Shown piece after piece: positions 17,103 through 25,036 of a DNA stretch of 64,000 nucleotides. The translations under genes and the position numbers were made by a program. This DNA is from Pseudomonas luteola NBRC 103146 (lineage in GTDB: Bacteria; Pseudomonadota; Gammaproteobacteria; Pseudomonadales; Pseudomonadaceae), in assembly GCF_002091675.1 (NCBI RefSeq), contig NZ_BDAE01000020.1, positions 25,520 through 89,519 on the forward strand, given 5' to 3'. The notes beneath the pieces were generated by a model that saw only the letters and a list, made by a program, of their open reading frames with translations, searched no databases and was not told where the DNA came from. Within the stretch, counting starts at the first letter, position 1. Every line of letters begins with the position of its first letter.

Positions 17103-17459
17103 TTAGCGGTCTAGGTCCGCGTGCTCGATAACAGTTAAAACACTTTCCACCGCACGACGGCGCACGAACGCGCCAGCCGTCAGACGCTTAACCAGGCGCA
17201 TTGCAAGGCGCAGGCCAGCCCTATGGCCGCGCTTATACATAGCCCTTGCGCGGGCGTCCGCTTCTGCTACGCGGGCCTGCTCAGCGCTTAGCGTCACGCG
17301 CAGGGCGGCCATTTCCTCGCTCATCAGGCGCACGGTATTGCGCAGAACATACGCGCAGGTATGCGACTGAGGGTTTTGCGGCGTGGTGACGTGGCCGCAT
17401 ACGAAACAGGTCTGTTTCTCTTGCATGGCGATGGCTCGAAGGTAATCAAAAGAGGCCAC
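17103..17459 (-). CDS. Small zinc-binding/coiled-coil protein
   Basis: 118 residues if the GTG at 17459 is used; an ATG at 17426 would remove 11 residues and neither has a clear Shine-Dalgarno. CFVCGHV and HTC form a probable CxxC...HxC zinc knuckle near the N-terminus, followed by a helical, Arg-rich region (SAEQARVAEADARARAMYKR). Function unknown. Confidence 0.5.
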   Translation of the reverse strand: MASFDYLRAIAMQEKQTCFVCGHVTTPQNPQSHTCAYVLRNTVRLMSEEMAALRVTLSAEQARVAEADARARAMYKRGHRAGLRLAMRLVKRLTAGAFVRRRAVESVLTVIEHADLDR

Positions 17460-17497
17460 TTTGCCAGGTGGAAAAGGGCCTCTTTACGGCTGGTTTC

Positions 17498-17818
17498 CTA
17501 CCGATGCGGCTGCAAATAGCCCTTGGCGATTTCATCGCACAGACCGACCGGCCACCAGGTTATTTTGCTGGCCGCTTTCTGCATCTTGATAATCTCGCCT
17601 CTGGCGGCCAGCTTTATCAGCTCAGCACGGCACGTTGCGTTAGTCATACCGGCGCGTGTAGCAATGCTAAGCGTTGGAGCGCCCAGGCCATTGGATACAC
17701 AAAACCAGTCGTTATCGACCACGCTCTTTGTTGTCAGCTGCTTTACGTGGCCCGACGGCAGGCATTGCAGCGCCTCAATACACGCTTCTTTGACATGCTC
17801 AAGAATGGTCGCGCTCAT
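17498..17818 (-). CDS. Predicted winged-helix DNA-binding protein
   Basis: 106 residues. The C-terminal half (LSIATRAGMTNATCRAELIK LAARGEI, split here at residue 20) reads as helix-turn-helix plus wing, ending in a short strand (KITWWPVG). It starts 2 bp after the upstream gene ends. A regulator role is inferred from fold only. Confidence 0.5.
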   Translation of the reverse strand: MSATILEHVKEACIEALQCLPSGHVKQLTTKSVVDNDWFCVSNGLGAPTLSIATRAGMTNATCRAELIKLAARGEIIKMQKAASKITWWPVGLCDEIAKGYLQPHR

Positions 17819-17820
17819 TA

Positions 17821-18591
17821 CTACTGCCTCGATGGAATAAGCGACCTATCAGCCTGGTAGGCTTGCGCGGCGGCGCGGTCGGCTGCGTAGAGGAGTCCTG
17901 CTTGATGGCCGTTGCCAATCCGCTCAGCTTCGGCTCTTAGGTATTCGGCAAAATCTAGTAAAAACTTAGCTTTTACAGGGTCTTGCGCCTCATTTTCGGC
18001 CATGTTCGAGGCACTTTTCAGAGACTCGGCAAGGCCCGCTTGAACGGCCTTAACGATGCGCTCCAGATACAGGTAGTCATCGTTAGGAACCTGGCCGTAT
18101 TGGCTGGCGTATGTCATCCAATCGATACCGAAAAAGGCCTCCATTAGATGAGATGGCAGGTTATAGAACTCGTATCCGTCATAGATGGAATCAAGCTCAT
18201 CAAACGCATTACGCGCCGCGCCAGCGTCTAACGGCAAAAGCTGGAAGCGATCAACCGAGGCAGGCGATTTCCCCCACATCGAATAGTCACGCCTGGCAGC
18301 CAGCAAGGCGCGTTTCATGACCTGTTTCAAAGCCTCAGAGTCGAATCGCTTTTGACTGACATGGCTCATGCAGCCAATCAAGTAGTCGCTATCGCAGTCG
18401 ATAAAGAACTGAGCAACGCTGCGCCCGCCCATTGCGCCCCAATAGCTCGACCAGGACGAGCCGTAGCACTCGATAATGATTTTGCCCTGGCCTTTCGCGT
18501 AGTCCTCAAGGATCACGGTCACAGGATCAAGGGAGAACTCAGCTAGCTCGGTTAGCGTGAGTCTGGTTACGTTTGCGGTTGTTACTTTCAC
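17821..18591 (-). CDS. Conserved phage protein of unknown function
   Basis: 256 residues from a GTG at 18591 that has GGAG eight bases upstream; a GTG three codons earlier would place that GGAG directly against the start. The N-terminus (VTRLTLTELAEFSLDPVTVI, then YGSSWSSYWGAMG) matches a widespread hypothetical protein of temperate phages whose hallmarks are LDPVTV and a SW/YWG aromatic patch. No catalytic motif is evident. It is the first gene downstream of a 145-bp intergenic region carrying one 13-bp palindrome. Confidence 0.55.
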   Translation of the reverse strand: MKVTTANVTRLTLTELAEFSLDPVTVILEDYAKGQGKIIIECYGSSWSSYWGAMGGRSVAQFFIDCDSDYLIGCMSHVSQKRFDSEALKQVMKRALLAARRDYSMWGKSPASVDRFQLLPLDAGAARNAFDELDSIYDGYEFYNLPSHLMEAFFGIDWMTYASQYGQVPNDDYLYLERIVKAVQAGLAESLKSASNMAENEAQDPVKAKFLLDFAEYLRAEAERIGNGHQAGLLYAADRAAAQAYQADRSLIPSRQ

Positions 18592-18651
18592 TGGTGACAC
18601 TCCATTACTTTAGAAGGCTTGCCAGGGTCTATGCCTTGGTCTGCTGGGCTT

Positions 18652-18664
18652 GCAAGTGACTTGC
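18652..18664. promoter_or_regulatory. 13-bp palindrome GCAAGT-S-ACTTGC (exact, promoter region)
   Basis: An exact copy, central G on the plus strand. It overlaps a TTGCAA hexamer that could be the -35 of the gene ending at 17821. CCTGATAACAG, a second recurring operator-like box, lies 36 bp away at 18701. Confidence 0.55.
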
Positions 18665-18736
18665 GGTCAGGTGCTCTAGCCAAGTTTTCGGATTGTATCA
18701 CCTGATAACAGATTCTGCACCATATGATTACAAAAA

Positions 18737-20710
18737 TTACGACGCAAGGCCCAGCGCCTCAAGCGCCGCATTAACGCTCTGCCGTTTGCGGTCTCCCGCT
18801 TCCGACTGCACGTCGTTATCAGCCTGAATGTAGTGCGCGCTCTCAAGGAACCCAAAGGCGAGAGCGTCCAATAAGTCAGGCGACGGCAAGCCTTCTTTGT
18901 GCTTCATTTCATCCTTGCTCATGATCGTCCAGCGACCTTTGTCGTCGAACCCAAACGGCAGACGTCCACCCTGGTCTAGCAGGTCTTTAGTGTGCTGATC
19001 GACGATGCTGATACGGTCCTTTTCAACAGCAAACTTTAGGTGGACGTTGCACTGTGCCCGCTGACTGACAAAGCGGTCGCGGTACTCCTTACGGAAGTTC
19101 ATGTGTCCCCAATTGACCTTGATGATATTGGGTACGCCCAGGCGCTCCAGCAGCTTGACGAACTGCACGCCCTGGCCGCCAACGTCCACCATCACGGTGC
19201 AATTGGAAAGCTCACGAGCATGATGGGCAACCATACCAGCGGCGTCCGTCCAGTCCCAGGAGTTGGTAAATACCGGAATGCTCATAGCGTCCATTCGGCG
19301 CGGGTCTGGCGCTTCCGGCCCGCCCTGGCCAATGACGCGCGCATGAATCGCAACCGTCTTGTCACGGAACACGCCTGCGCCCACGTCCACCAGCAGCATA
19401 TTGCCGTAGGGCTCATGCTCGGCAATGACGCGCGGGGCTCCGATGCGGCGCTCAAGGCTCTTACGCGATATCAGGTACTTGTCGGAGTGCTCAGGGAATC
19501 GGCCCTGCACCTTGATCTGATATTCAACGGAATCGCGCCCGCCGTACTCCAGCATCTTGTCGCGCAGGAACTCCAGCGAGACAAGAATGGACTCTTCGGA
19601 ATTGAAGATAAGCGCGTTCCAGTTCCCGCCATTCTCCACGCTCCAGGCGTGGTGCGAGTCATAAAAGAAGCCAGACGAGCGCGTCGGCTGGGAGGCCATC
19701 GCAAAGCGGTTGCGTTTGTCTGTCAGAGCGCCTGCGATAACTTTCAAGTTGGCTTCTGGAATACCCGACGCTTCGTCCGCCAGCCATAGCAGGTAGTTAC
19801 CGTGTGTACCGGCCATGCCTTCTGGCGAGCCACGCGGCGCAGTACGGCAGGTCACGAACCAGCGCAGGCCCGCACCCTTGACGTAGACCTTCTTGGCCTT
19901 GATCTCGAAGTATTCGGCAATCCAGCCTTGTGCGCCTTGCTCGATCAACTCCTTAAGGGTTGAAAACTCTTTCCAGATACCCTCTTGCAGTGTCGCAAGC
20001 TTGGGCGCAGTCAGGTAGGTGTTCGAATCTTGGAAGCAGAGCATGTGCCACAGTGCGATAACGGCAAAGCTGCGCGTCTTGCCAGTGTTTCGCAGGATTG
20101 TCCCGTCACCACCCAAAAACCGATGATTGCCGTCTAGGGTAAAACCAAAATAGTCACCCTCGCCCAGGCACTCCACTGACTTAATCGGCAGCTCAACAAC
20201 TCTCGGCTTGCGGCCCGACTCACGCAAAACCCGACGGCAAAATCGCTTACGGTTAGGGTCTGCCAGCCACTCGGTAACGGTTACTTCTTCAAGCGGATCG
20301 TGCAGGCCATTCGCCACGCAAAGCGCGTGGGAAGCATTGACCGTGTGACTTGTGCCATCTGCATACGTGACGCGGTACATCGTTTCGCGACCGCGCTTTA
20401 GCTCGATCACCGTCCGATAATTAATCCCGTCATCAGCCATCAATCGATGGCCTGTTAGCACATCCTCGACGGCAATAACTGAGCCGTCCGCCTGCATGAT
20501 CTCAGTCCCAGCCGCAAAGCAGCCGTGGCCGGATGAAACCGTCGTTCTTGATCCGAAAGGACTGACGCTATCGAACAGCTCCCACTGCTGGTCAGTAATC
20601 GACATGCCGCACACTTCGATGGCGAAGCGGGCAGCATCCAGCGCATAGCGCTCAGCAAACGCCTTCCAGCGCGGATCGGCGACAAGGGATAACTGTTTCT
20701 TAGCAGCCAC
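18737..20710 (-). CDS. terL: Terminase large subunit with in-frame intein
   Basis: 657 residues including a 145-residue intein; the mature protein would be about 512. After splicing the Walker A motif reads SSGHGTGKT. Walker B is LLWLADEAS and the nuclease acidic residues are visible in LLVDVGAG, VMVDVGGQG and SPDLLDALAFG. It is the ATP-driven motor and headful/cos nuclease that packages DNA. The start is a GTG overlapping the previous gene by 11 bp. The small subunit lies about 17 kb upstream instead of adjacent, which is unusual. It precedes the portal-region genes. Confidence 0.92.
   Translation of the reverse strand: MAAKKQLSLVADPRWKAFAERYALDAARFAIEVCGMSITDQQWELFDSVSPFGSRTTVSSGHGCFAAGTEIMQADGSVIAVEDVLTGHRLMADDGINYRTVIELKRGRETMYRVTYADGTSHTVNASHALCVANGLHDPLEEVTVTEWLADPNRKRFCRRVLRESGRKPRVVELPIKSVECLGEGDYFGFTLDGNHRFLGGDGTILRNTGKTRSFAVIALWHMLCFQDSNTYLTAPKLATLQEGIWKEFSTLKELIEQGAQGWIAEYFEIKAKKVYVKGAGLRWFVTCRTAPRGSPEGMAGTHGNYLLWLADEASGIPEANLKVIAGALTDKRNRFAMASQPTRSSGFFYDSHHAWSVENGGNWNALIFNSEESILVSLEFLRDKMLEYGGRDSVEYQIKVQGRFPEHSDKYLISRKSLERRIGAPRVIAEHEPYGNMLLVDVGAGVFRDKTVAIHARVIGQGGPEAPDPRRMDAMSIPVFTNSWDWTDAAGMVAHHARELSNCTVMVDVGGQGVQFVKLLERLGVPNIIKVNWGHMNFRKEYRDRFVSQRAQCNVHLKFAVEKDRISIVDQHTKDLLDQGGRLPFGFDDKGRWTIMSKDEMKHKEGLPSPDLLDALAFGFLESAHYIQADNDVQSEAGDRKRQSVNAALEALGLAS
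20087..20521 (-). other. Mini-intein inside terminase Walker A
   Basis: Residues 64-208 of the terminase. It starts at Cys64 (CFAAGTEI, block A), has block B with a T-x-x-H-like feature (HTVNASHAL), and ends with HRFLGG...TILRN (blocks F/G), Asn208 being the last intein residue and Thr209 the first extein residue. There is no endonuclease domain (145 residues), so it is a mini-intein of the Hint fold. The penultimate residue is Arg instead of the usual His. It interrupts the P-loop exactly between GHG and TGKT, so packaging ATPase activity depends on splicing. Confidence 0.88.
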
Positions 20711-20873
20711 AGCCTAACTCGGCCTCAAGCCGCTTGAACGCCTCGCGCACTACGCTGATAGGAAAGTGCGCGACGATCTGCTCCAGGCAGCGTTTGGCGG
20801 TTTCCGTTGCGTTTTCGGTATAGGCTGCGCTTAAGGCTTGCAGCACTTCGTCGTCGTGTGTGGCGTCAGACAT
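20700..20873 (-). CDS. Small protein of unknown function preceding terL
   Basis: 57 residues from the ATG at 20873: an acidic N-terminus (SDATHDDEVLQAL), a helix with a Cys (ETAKRCLEQIVAHFPISVVR) and a CGC terminus. It overlaps terL by 11 bp. Its size is too small for a typical small terminase, and a better small-terminase candidate exists at 37275..38186. Confidence 0.5.
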   Translation of the reverse strand: MSDATHDDEVLQALSAAYTENATETAKRCLEQIVAHFPISVVREAFKRLEAELGCGC

Positions 20874-20880
20874 GGAGCGT

Positions 20881-20901
20881 GTCCAGAATGGGAATCTGGA
20901 C
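20881..20901. repeat. Inverted repeat GTCCAGA-N7-TCTGGAC
   Basis: A perfect 7-bp inverted repeat 8 bp before the small gene at 20700..20873. It could be an operator or a 5' hairpin occluding the ribosome site. Role unknown. Confidence 0.4.
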
Positions 20902-20922
20902 ACGGTACAGCGGCAGAAAAGG

Positions 20923-21165
20923 CTAGGCGGCAGCCATTTTCCGAAGTCGGTACTCCTTTTGTACTTGGCTATCGCATGGCTTGCACAAGCTGCGGTAATG
21001 CCCTGCGCTTTCGATAAAGCCGAACGCCTCTACCGGCTTCCACTTCTCGCAGCAGCGGCAGTGCCGCTCAAGCTGGCCACGTCGGTTTTTGCGCCATTTC
21101 TTGCGTTGCTCGATGGGTATTCGTGGCCGTGGTGGTTTGTTATACCGGCGAACTTTAAGCATCAT
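20923..21165 (-). CDS. Small zinc-ribbon protein, paralogue of next gene
   Basis: 80 residues, very basic at the N-terminus. CRCC in RHCRCCEKWKPVEAFGF and CKPC in YRSLCKPCDSQVQKEYRLRK form a four-Cys zinc site. This arrangement occurs in phage HNH/endonuclease-VII-type zinc domains, but no HNH catalytic core is present. It overlaps the upstream paralogue by 4 bp (ATGA). Confidence 0.55.
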   Translation of the reverse strand: MMLKVRRYNKPPRPRIPIEQRKKWRKNRRGQLERHCRCCEKWKPVEAFGFIESAGHYRSLCKPCDSQVQKEYRLRKMAAA

Positions 21166-21425
21166 AGCGTTACCTCGATACGCGCCAGCACGCGCGCCTT
21201 ACTGCGCCTTTCGCGAACCTCGCTTGTTTCGCAGTCCAGGCAAATGCTGCGGTAATACCCTCGGGCCGCGATAAACCTAAACCAGTGATCGGTCATCGGT
21301 AGCCACTCCTCACAGGCTGGACAGTAGCGCTCGCGCTCCCCGCTGGCGGCTGTCCGGTTTTTAATCAATGGCCTCCATGCGATTTCCAGAACCTCGCGGT
21401 TCCGCTTCATCAAGGCATACGACAC
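21162..21425 (-). CDS. Small zinc-ribbon protein
   Basis: 87 residues with the same layout as the downstream gene: CPAC in RYCPACEEWLPMTDHWF, CLDC in YRSICLDCETSEVRERRSK. The two are tandem duplicates. The start is a GTG with AAGGAG eight bases upstream. Nucleic-acid binding is likely; function unknown. Confidence 0.55.
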   Translation of the reverse strand: MSYALMKRNREVLEIAWRPLIKNRTAASGERERYCPACEEWLPMTDHWFRFIAARGYYRSICLDCETSEVRERRSKARVLARIEVTL

Positions 21426-21427
21426 GC

Positions 21428-22018
21428 TTACTGCTCCTTGGCGATAGCCTCGCTGATCTTGCGCGCTAGGTCAGGATGGACGTACAGGCCGTCAGCTGTC
21501 CGAACGACCATCCACATTGGTCGCTCGTTGAACCGGCGCTGGCGCTGATACATGACACGGTGCGCCCACTTGCGCTCCTGCAAATGATTGACGGTTCCGG
21601 TCAGCATTGGAGTCGGGCGCAACTGCATCATTAGATTGCGGTCCGCGCTGGATAGACGATCCTCCTTGATAGTGGTAGCCGCCTTCTCAATTGAATCAAG
21701 CATTTCCTGATACCTGAGCGCGGGGGCTGGCGCGCGTGGCACATCTACTATCTGGCGGGTATAGGTTTCGCTCTCAAAGCCAAGGCTCATGGCGAACATG
21801 GCCTCTATCGTCTTGCCCAGCTCGCGCCTGGCCTCGCAATCTGCGGGGCTATCTGCGCCTGGCTTTTTAGGGAACGGCGGAGCTTCCAGACTCACGCGGT
21901 TAGCAGCGACAGTGCCCACGCTGGGAGACCGCTTATCCAAGAGCGCTTCAACCACATCAGCGGTGCAGCGAATCTTAGTGCGCAACGTCGCATCGCCAAG
22001 GAAACCAAAGTCAATCAT
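21428..22018 (-). CDS. Protein of unknown function
   Basis: 196 residues without a recognisable domain. The C-terminal third (RKWAHRVMYQRQRRFNERP, ADGLYVHPDLARKISEAIA) is basic then helical. It overlaps the upstream gene by 4 bp and ends 2 bp before the zinc-ribbon pair, so it is translated within the same unit. Confidence 0.5.
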   Translation of the reverse strand: MIDFGFLGDATLRTKIRCTADVVEALLDKRSPSVGTVAANRVSLEAPPFPKKPGADSPADCEARRELGKTIEAMFAMSLGFESETYTRQIVDVPRAPAPALRYQEMLDSIEKAATTIKEDRLSSADRNLMMQLRPTPMLTGTVNHLQERKWAHRVMYQRQRRFNERPMWMVVRTADGLYVHPDLARKISEAIAKEQ

Positions 22019-22329
22019 AGCGATACCTCAAGCTGACCTGCCGTTTCGGCCAGAGGAAGCCCGCCTATGGGCATCAGATAGCTTTCGCGGAACACGTCTA
22101 CAGGCGAATCCATTGCAAGCGCGCCGCTTATCATCGTACAGCCCATGAATTGGCCATGTACCAGGCGCACGGCATAGACGGGCTCGGTTGTCTCGACGCG
22201 CCAGCAGTCGCCCTGGTACTTAACATCAGGGCCATTGCCTAGCGCGGCCTCAATAGCCACGCCTGAGCCAAGGCAGCGCGAATCCTCGCTATTAACGATC
22301 ACTGCGCGGTCTCCAGGATTAAACATCAT
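22015..22329 (-). CDS. Small beta-rich protein of unknown function
   Basis: 104 residues. The beginning (MFNPGDRAVIVNSEDSRCLG) and middle (DCWRVETTEPVYAVRLVHGQ) look like a small SH3-like barrel, a shape common among phage-encoded binding modules. It overlaps the ParB-like gene by 11 bp and the next gene by 4 bp. Function unknown. Confidence 0.5.
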   Translation of the reverse strand: MMFNPGDRAVIVNSEDSRCLGSGVAIEAALGNGPDVKYQGDCWRVETTEPVYAVRLVHGQFMGCTMISGALAMDSPVDVFRESYLMPIGGLPLAETAGQLEVSL

Positions 22330-23272
22330 TGCTCTGAGCCTCCTGCGCGGCCTGCTGGCGCTTTTCCTCGGCCTGGCGCTCCTTGTCTGCCTTAACGTCG
22401 CTAACGTGCAAGGCAGTGGCTACCAGGGCGTTTAGGGTGCGTATGCTGATTTGTGCCGTCGAATCGCCTAGCGCTTTCTCCCCGCTGCGGTAGCGCTGGA
22501 CCTGCGCCAGCACCTCGGCAGGCAGCTCGCTAGCAAAGCGTTTGGCAACTGCTACCAGGTCATCTACCAGGCTCTTAGGCACGGAGCCTGCCTTGATTGT
22601 CTTGGGCATGACCTTCTGCTGGCCTTGCTTGATCGCTTTGGCGTGCTCCTGGCGGATCACCTTGGCCGTGTCATCGCCATGCTTGCGCGCCAGGTCCACA
22701 GCGGTCGCGGCAGATATCACGCCTGTACTGACCTGCTCCATTACCTCGGGACCTGCGTCATACAGCTTGAGCATCTGCTCAACGTGCTGGCGCTTCTTAA
22801 ACACAAGGTCGGCAATCTGCTGGTTGTTCAAACCATCCTCGTCGCGCAGGGAGGCATACAGCCTGGCCTGCTCGATAGGCAGTAGCGGCAGCTGGTTGTT
22901 ACTGCTGGCAATGCGCGCCTTCTTCTCGGCTGACGAGCCCTTGAACTCATCGATAAAGATGCGGCCAACGTCATAGCCTGCTGCAACGACCTTGCGGTAA
23001 GCCCTGGTGCGGCGGTGCCCTTCGACAACGTCCAGCGTGCCGAACTCGTTAGGCTCAACCTCGATATTAGGCAGCTTGAGCGGCTTGCCGCGCTTGATAC
23101 CGTCAATGATGGCCTCCGCCAGCTCGTCAATGGATTTCTCCAGGCGCTCGCCCTCCTCCCGCATATTGAAGTTCTCAACCAGGCGTAAGGCTGATAATTC
23201 GACGTGCATTCCCTTGTCGCCGCGCTTGATAACGCCCGCTCTCGTTAGGCTCGCAATAGTGTGCTTGCTCAT
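22319..23272 (-). CDS. ParB/KorB-family DNA-binding protein
   Basis: 317 residues from the ATG at 23272. The N-terminal ParB/Srx-like domain has LPNIEVEPNEFGTLDVVEGH with the GHRRTRAY box (the GERRxRA CTP-binding motif of ParB). The helix-turn-helix domain follows (NNQQIADLVFKKRQHVEQML, then VSTGVISAATAVDLARKHGD), as in KorB/ParB. The C-terminus is a charged helix (ADKERQAEEKRQQAAQEAQ). ParB proteins load at palindromic sites and either segregate DNA or silence promoters. No parA is adjacent; the ParA here (27734..28456) is 4.5 kb away with a different partner. The dispersed 13-bp palindrome is its best candidate target (inference). Confidence 0.8.
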   Translation of the reverse strand: MSKHTIASLTRAGVIKRGDKGMHVELSALRLVENFNMREEGERLEKSIDELAEAIIDGIKRGKPLKLPNIEVEPNEFGTLDVVEGHRRTRAYRKVVAAGYDVGRIFIDEFKGSSAEKKARIASSNNQLPLLPIEQARLYASLRDEDGLNNQQIADLVFKKRQHVEQMLKLYDAGPEVMEQVSTGVISAATAVDLARKHGDDTAKVIRQEHAKAIKQGQQKVMPKTIKAGSVPKSLVDDLVAVAKRFASELPAEVLAQVQRYRSGEKALGDSTAQISIRTLNALVATALHVSDVKADKERQAEEKRQQAAQEAQSNDV

Positions 23273-23324
23273 GGTGTCTACCTTTGGAAAGGCGGGCTCT
23301 ACAGCCCGCTCAGGTGGGAGGGAT

Positions 23325-23900
23325 TTAGAACACGCGGCCCTGCTGGCGCTGGTCGGTTTCGGAGGCCATGCGGGCGTCTTCGGCGGCGCGGTACTCGCTA
23401 CCCAGGATTTCAATGCAGCACGCATCGGCAGCGGTGCGAGCATGGAAGTAGAAATAACCGTCCAGGCCGTCAAACCAATGCAGGCCGTGCCCTGCGCTCG
23501 TGCTATGCAGGTCGATACCCAGGGTTGCCAGTAGCGGCGTCATATCGGCTTCGAAGTAAGGCGCGTTATGTACCCAACGTCCGCGTAGCACCTCGATATC
23601 CTCCATGACTTCATCGTCACGGCCAGGCGGGTAGCCTTCCATTGGCACATTGCGCGGTACGCGAGAGAAGCCGCGCGACGGGTTGGCATCTGTCCAGCAG
23701 TCCAGCACTGCGTCGTTATCCACGCCAGTGAAGCGCAGGCCCGCAAAGCGGCGGCCCCTGGCATCGTTATGGAACACGGCGACGGCATCGGGAAAGGTCG
23801 CGGCAAAGGCTTCACCTTCGCGCTGCACTCGATGGCAGGCGGCAATGAACTGCTGGCGTGCGGCCAATACGTGCGGATCGTTGGATTTGTAGTAGCTCAT
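23325..23900 (-). CDS. Phage protein of unknown function
   Basis: 191 residues, with aromatic and His-rich segments (RWVHNAPYFEADMTPLLATL, HGLHWFDGLDGYFYFHARTA). No catalytic or binding motif can be named. It lies in the cluster with the ParB-like gene, 52 bp upstream of it. Confidence 0.5.
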   Translation of the reverse strand: MSYYKSNDPHVLAARQQFIAACHRVQREGEAFAATFPDAVAVFHNDARGRRFAGLRFTGVDNDAVLDCWTDANPSRGFSRVPRNVPMEGYPPGRDDEVMEDIEVLRGRWVHNAPYFEADMTPLLATLGIDLHSTSAGHGLHWFDGLDGYFYFHARTAADACCIEILGSEYRAAEDARMASETDQRQQGRVF

Positions 23901-23912
23901 TACGGACGGTCC

Positions 23913-24239
23913 TTAAGCTGCTTTCTGACGCTGGTCGATGAAGTAGGCGATCTCGGAGCCGCGAGCGACGGACATGGCAATAACCTGCCCTTCACGCTTA
24001 ACCAGAATGTCGCCTAGTCGGTTGAACTCGACACGAACGCCCGCGCTTAACAGAGCGGCGTCGTATTCAGCGGCAGAGCATGGGCGAATAGCCTTATCGG
24101 CATGAACGGCATTTAAACGAGCCTCACGCGCCGTAAAACCTTGCAGGCGCTGACGCACGTACAGCGTGGCTGCCTTGCGACCATAGCGGGACGAAATGAA
24201 AGTTAAAGCACGAGCAAAAACAACGTTATGACGTGACAT
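23913..24239 (-). CDS. Small protein of unknown function, first gene of its operon
   Basis: 108 residues from the ATG at 24239. It has a basic helical N-terminus (RALTFISSRYGRKAATLYVR) and a short beta C-terminus (GDILVKREGQVIAMSVARGS). It is the first gene after a 215-bp promoter region with a 19-bp palindrome and a 13-bp palindrome, so it is probably the leader gene of the operon running to the terminase. Confidence 0.5.
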   Translation of the reverse strand: MSRHNVVFARALTFISSRYGRKAATLYVRQRLQGFTAREARLNAVHADKAIRPCSAAEYDAALLSAGVRVEFNRLGDILVKREGQVIAMSVARGSEIAYFIDQRQKAA

Positions 24240-24331
24240 TTTGTGTTCTCTCTGGTGGCCAGCCATCCAGCTGGACTTAGGTATAGAAGTGCGATCTATG
24301 CCGCATTCTTGCCCTGTATCGGGCAGAGAGA

Positions 24332-24385
24332 AGACTACGCAAGTCACTTGCCGTTTGCAAGCACCTGATAACAAAATTTGTTATC
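24332..24385 (-). promoter_or_regulatory. Promoter with two overlapping operator-like palindromes
   Basis: On the minus strand, TTGCAA (24355-24360) and TAGTCT (24332-24337) are spaced 17 bp. The spacer contains the exact 13-bp palindrome at 24339-24351. Immediately upstream is a perfect 19-bp palindrome, GATAACAAATTTTGTTATC (24367-24385), followed by AGGTGC. The layout suggests dual repression of the gene starting at 24239. Confidence 0.55.
24339..24351. repeat. 13-bp palindrome GCAAGT-S-ACTTGC (exact, in promoter spacer)
   Basis: An exact copy lying between the putative -35 and -10 boxes of the operon leader gene, a position where a bound repressor would block RNA polymerase. Confidence 0.6.
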
Positions 24386-24454
24386 TTTTGGTTCAAAAAT
24401 GGAGCTATCAGTATGACAGCCCCATGCGTGCATTATGCTAGCAGGGCGCTGGCT

Positions 24455-25036
24455 CTAATTTCGGGCGCGCATCCACTCGAACGCTTGAGTAAGCGCCAGG
24501 CAATTCGATGGAAAGCAAAAGTCATGGCAGCCCTCTGGCGGCAAGGCATGCGGCTCTCTGAGCACGTTTGAAACCGTTATGTATGAGCAGGCGGCACCCT
24601 TACTATGCCGCTGAACAAAAAGCTCATCACCTACCTTCCAAGCGCTTACGCCCACATCAATGCGAAGCCGTAGCACGTCACCACGCTCCCAGCCTTCCGG
24701 CGCTACGGCCTGGCCCGCCTCCACTGCATCTTCCTGCTGCGCGACCAACATAGCGCTAAGCGCTTCATCAAGGTCAGGCATGGGCGCAGCAATAACGGCC
24801 TCTGCCGCCTCATCCTCTAGCAGCATCTCGATACGGCGCTTGATCGTATCGGCGGCCTCTCGTAGGTCCTTAATCCGGCCCTTTCCACCGCCACGCTGGC
24901 CAGGCAGAAGCAGCTTTTTGATTGCGTGCTGCGTCGCGCCGCTGGGGTCGTCCACATACATCTCACAGATGCGGTACACGTCAATGACGGACAGGTGCTC
25001 GACGCTATGAAAGTAATGCTGGTGCTTGCGAGTCAT
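24455..25036 (-). CDS. Protein of unknown function
   Basis: 193 residues from the ATG at 25036, which overlaps the upstream stop by one base (TAATG). The N-terminal part (DVYRICEMYVDDPSGATQHA) and an acidic middle region (LLEDEAAEAVIAAPMPDLDE) lead to a C-terminal beta domain (RGDVLRLRIDVGVSAWKVGD). No family recognised. Confidence 0.5.
   Translation of the reverse strand: MTRKHQHYFHSVEHLSVIDVYRICEMYVDDPSGATQHAIKKLLLPGQRGGGKGRIKDLREAADTIKRRIEMLLEDEAAEAVIAAPMPDLDEALSAMLVAQQEDAVEAGQAVAPEGWERGDVLRLRIDVGVSAWKVGDELFVQRHSKGAACSYITVSNVLREPHALPPEGCHDFCFPSNCLALTQAFEWMRARN

Noticed and set aside
20087..20521. Hint-domain toxin
   Set aside because: It is flanked in frame by the two halves of the terminase P-loop and ends with an Asn-Thr junction, so it is an intein.
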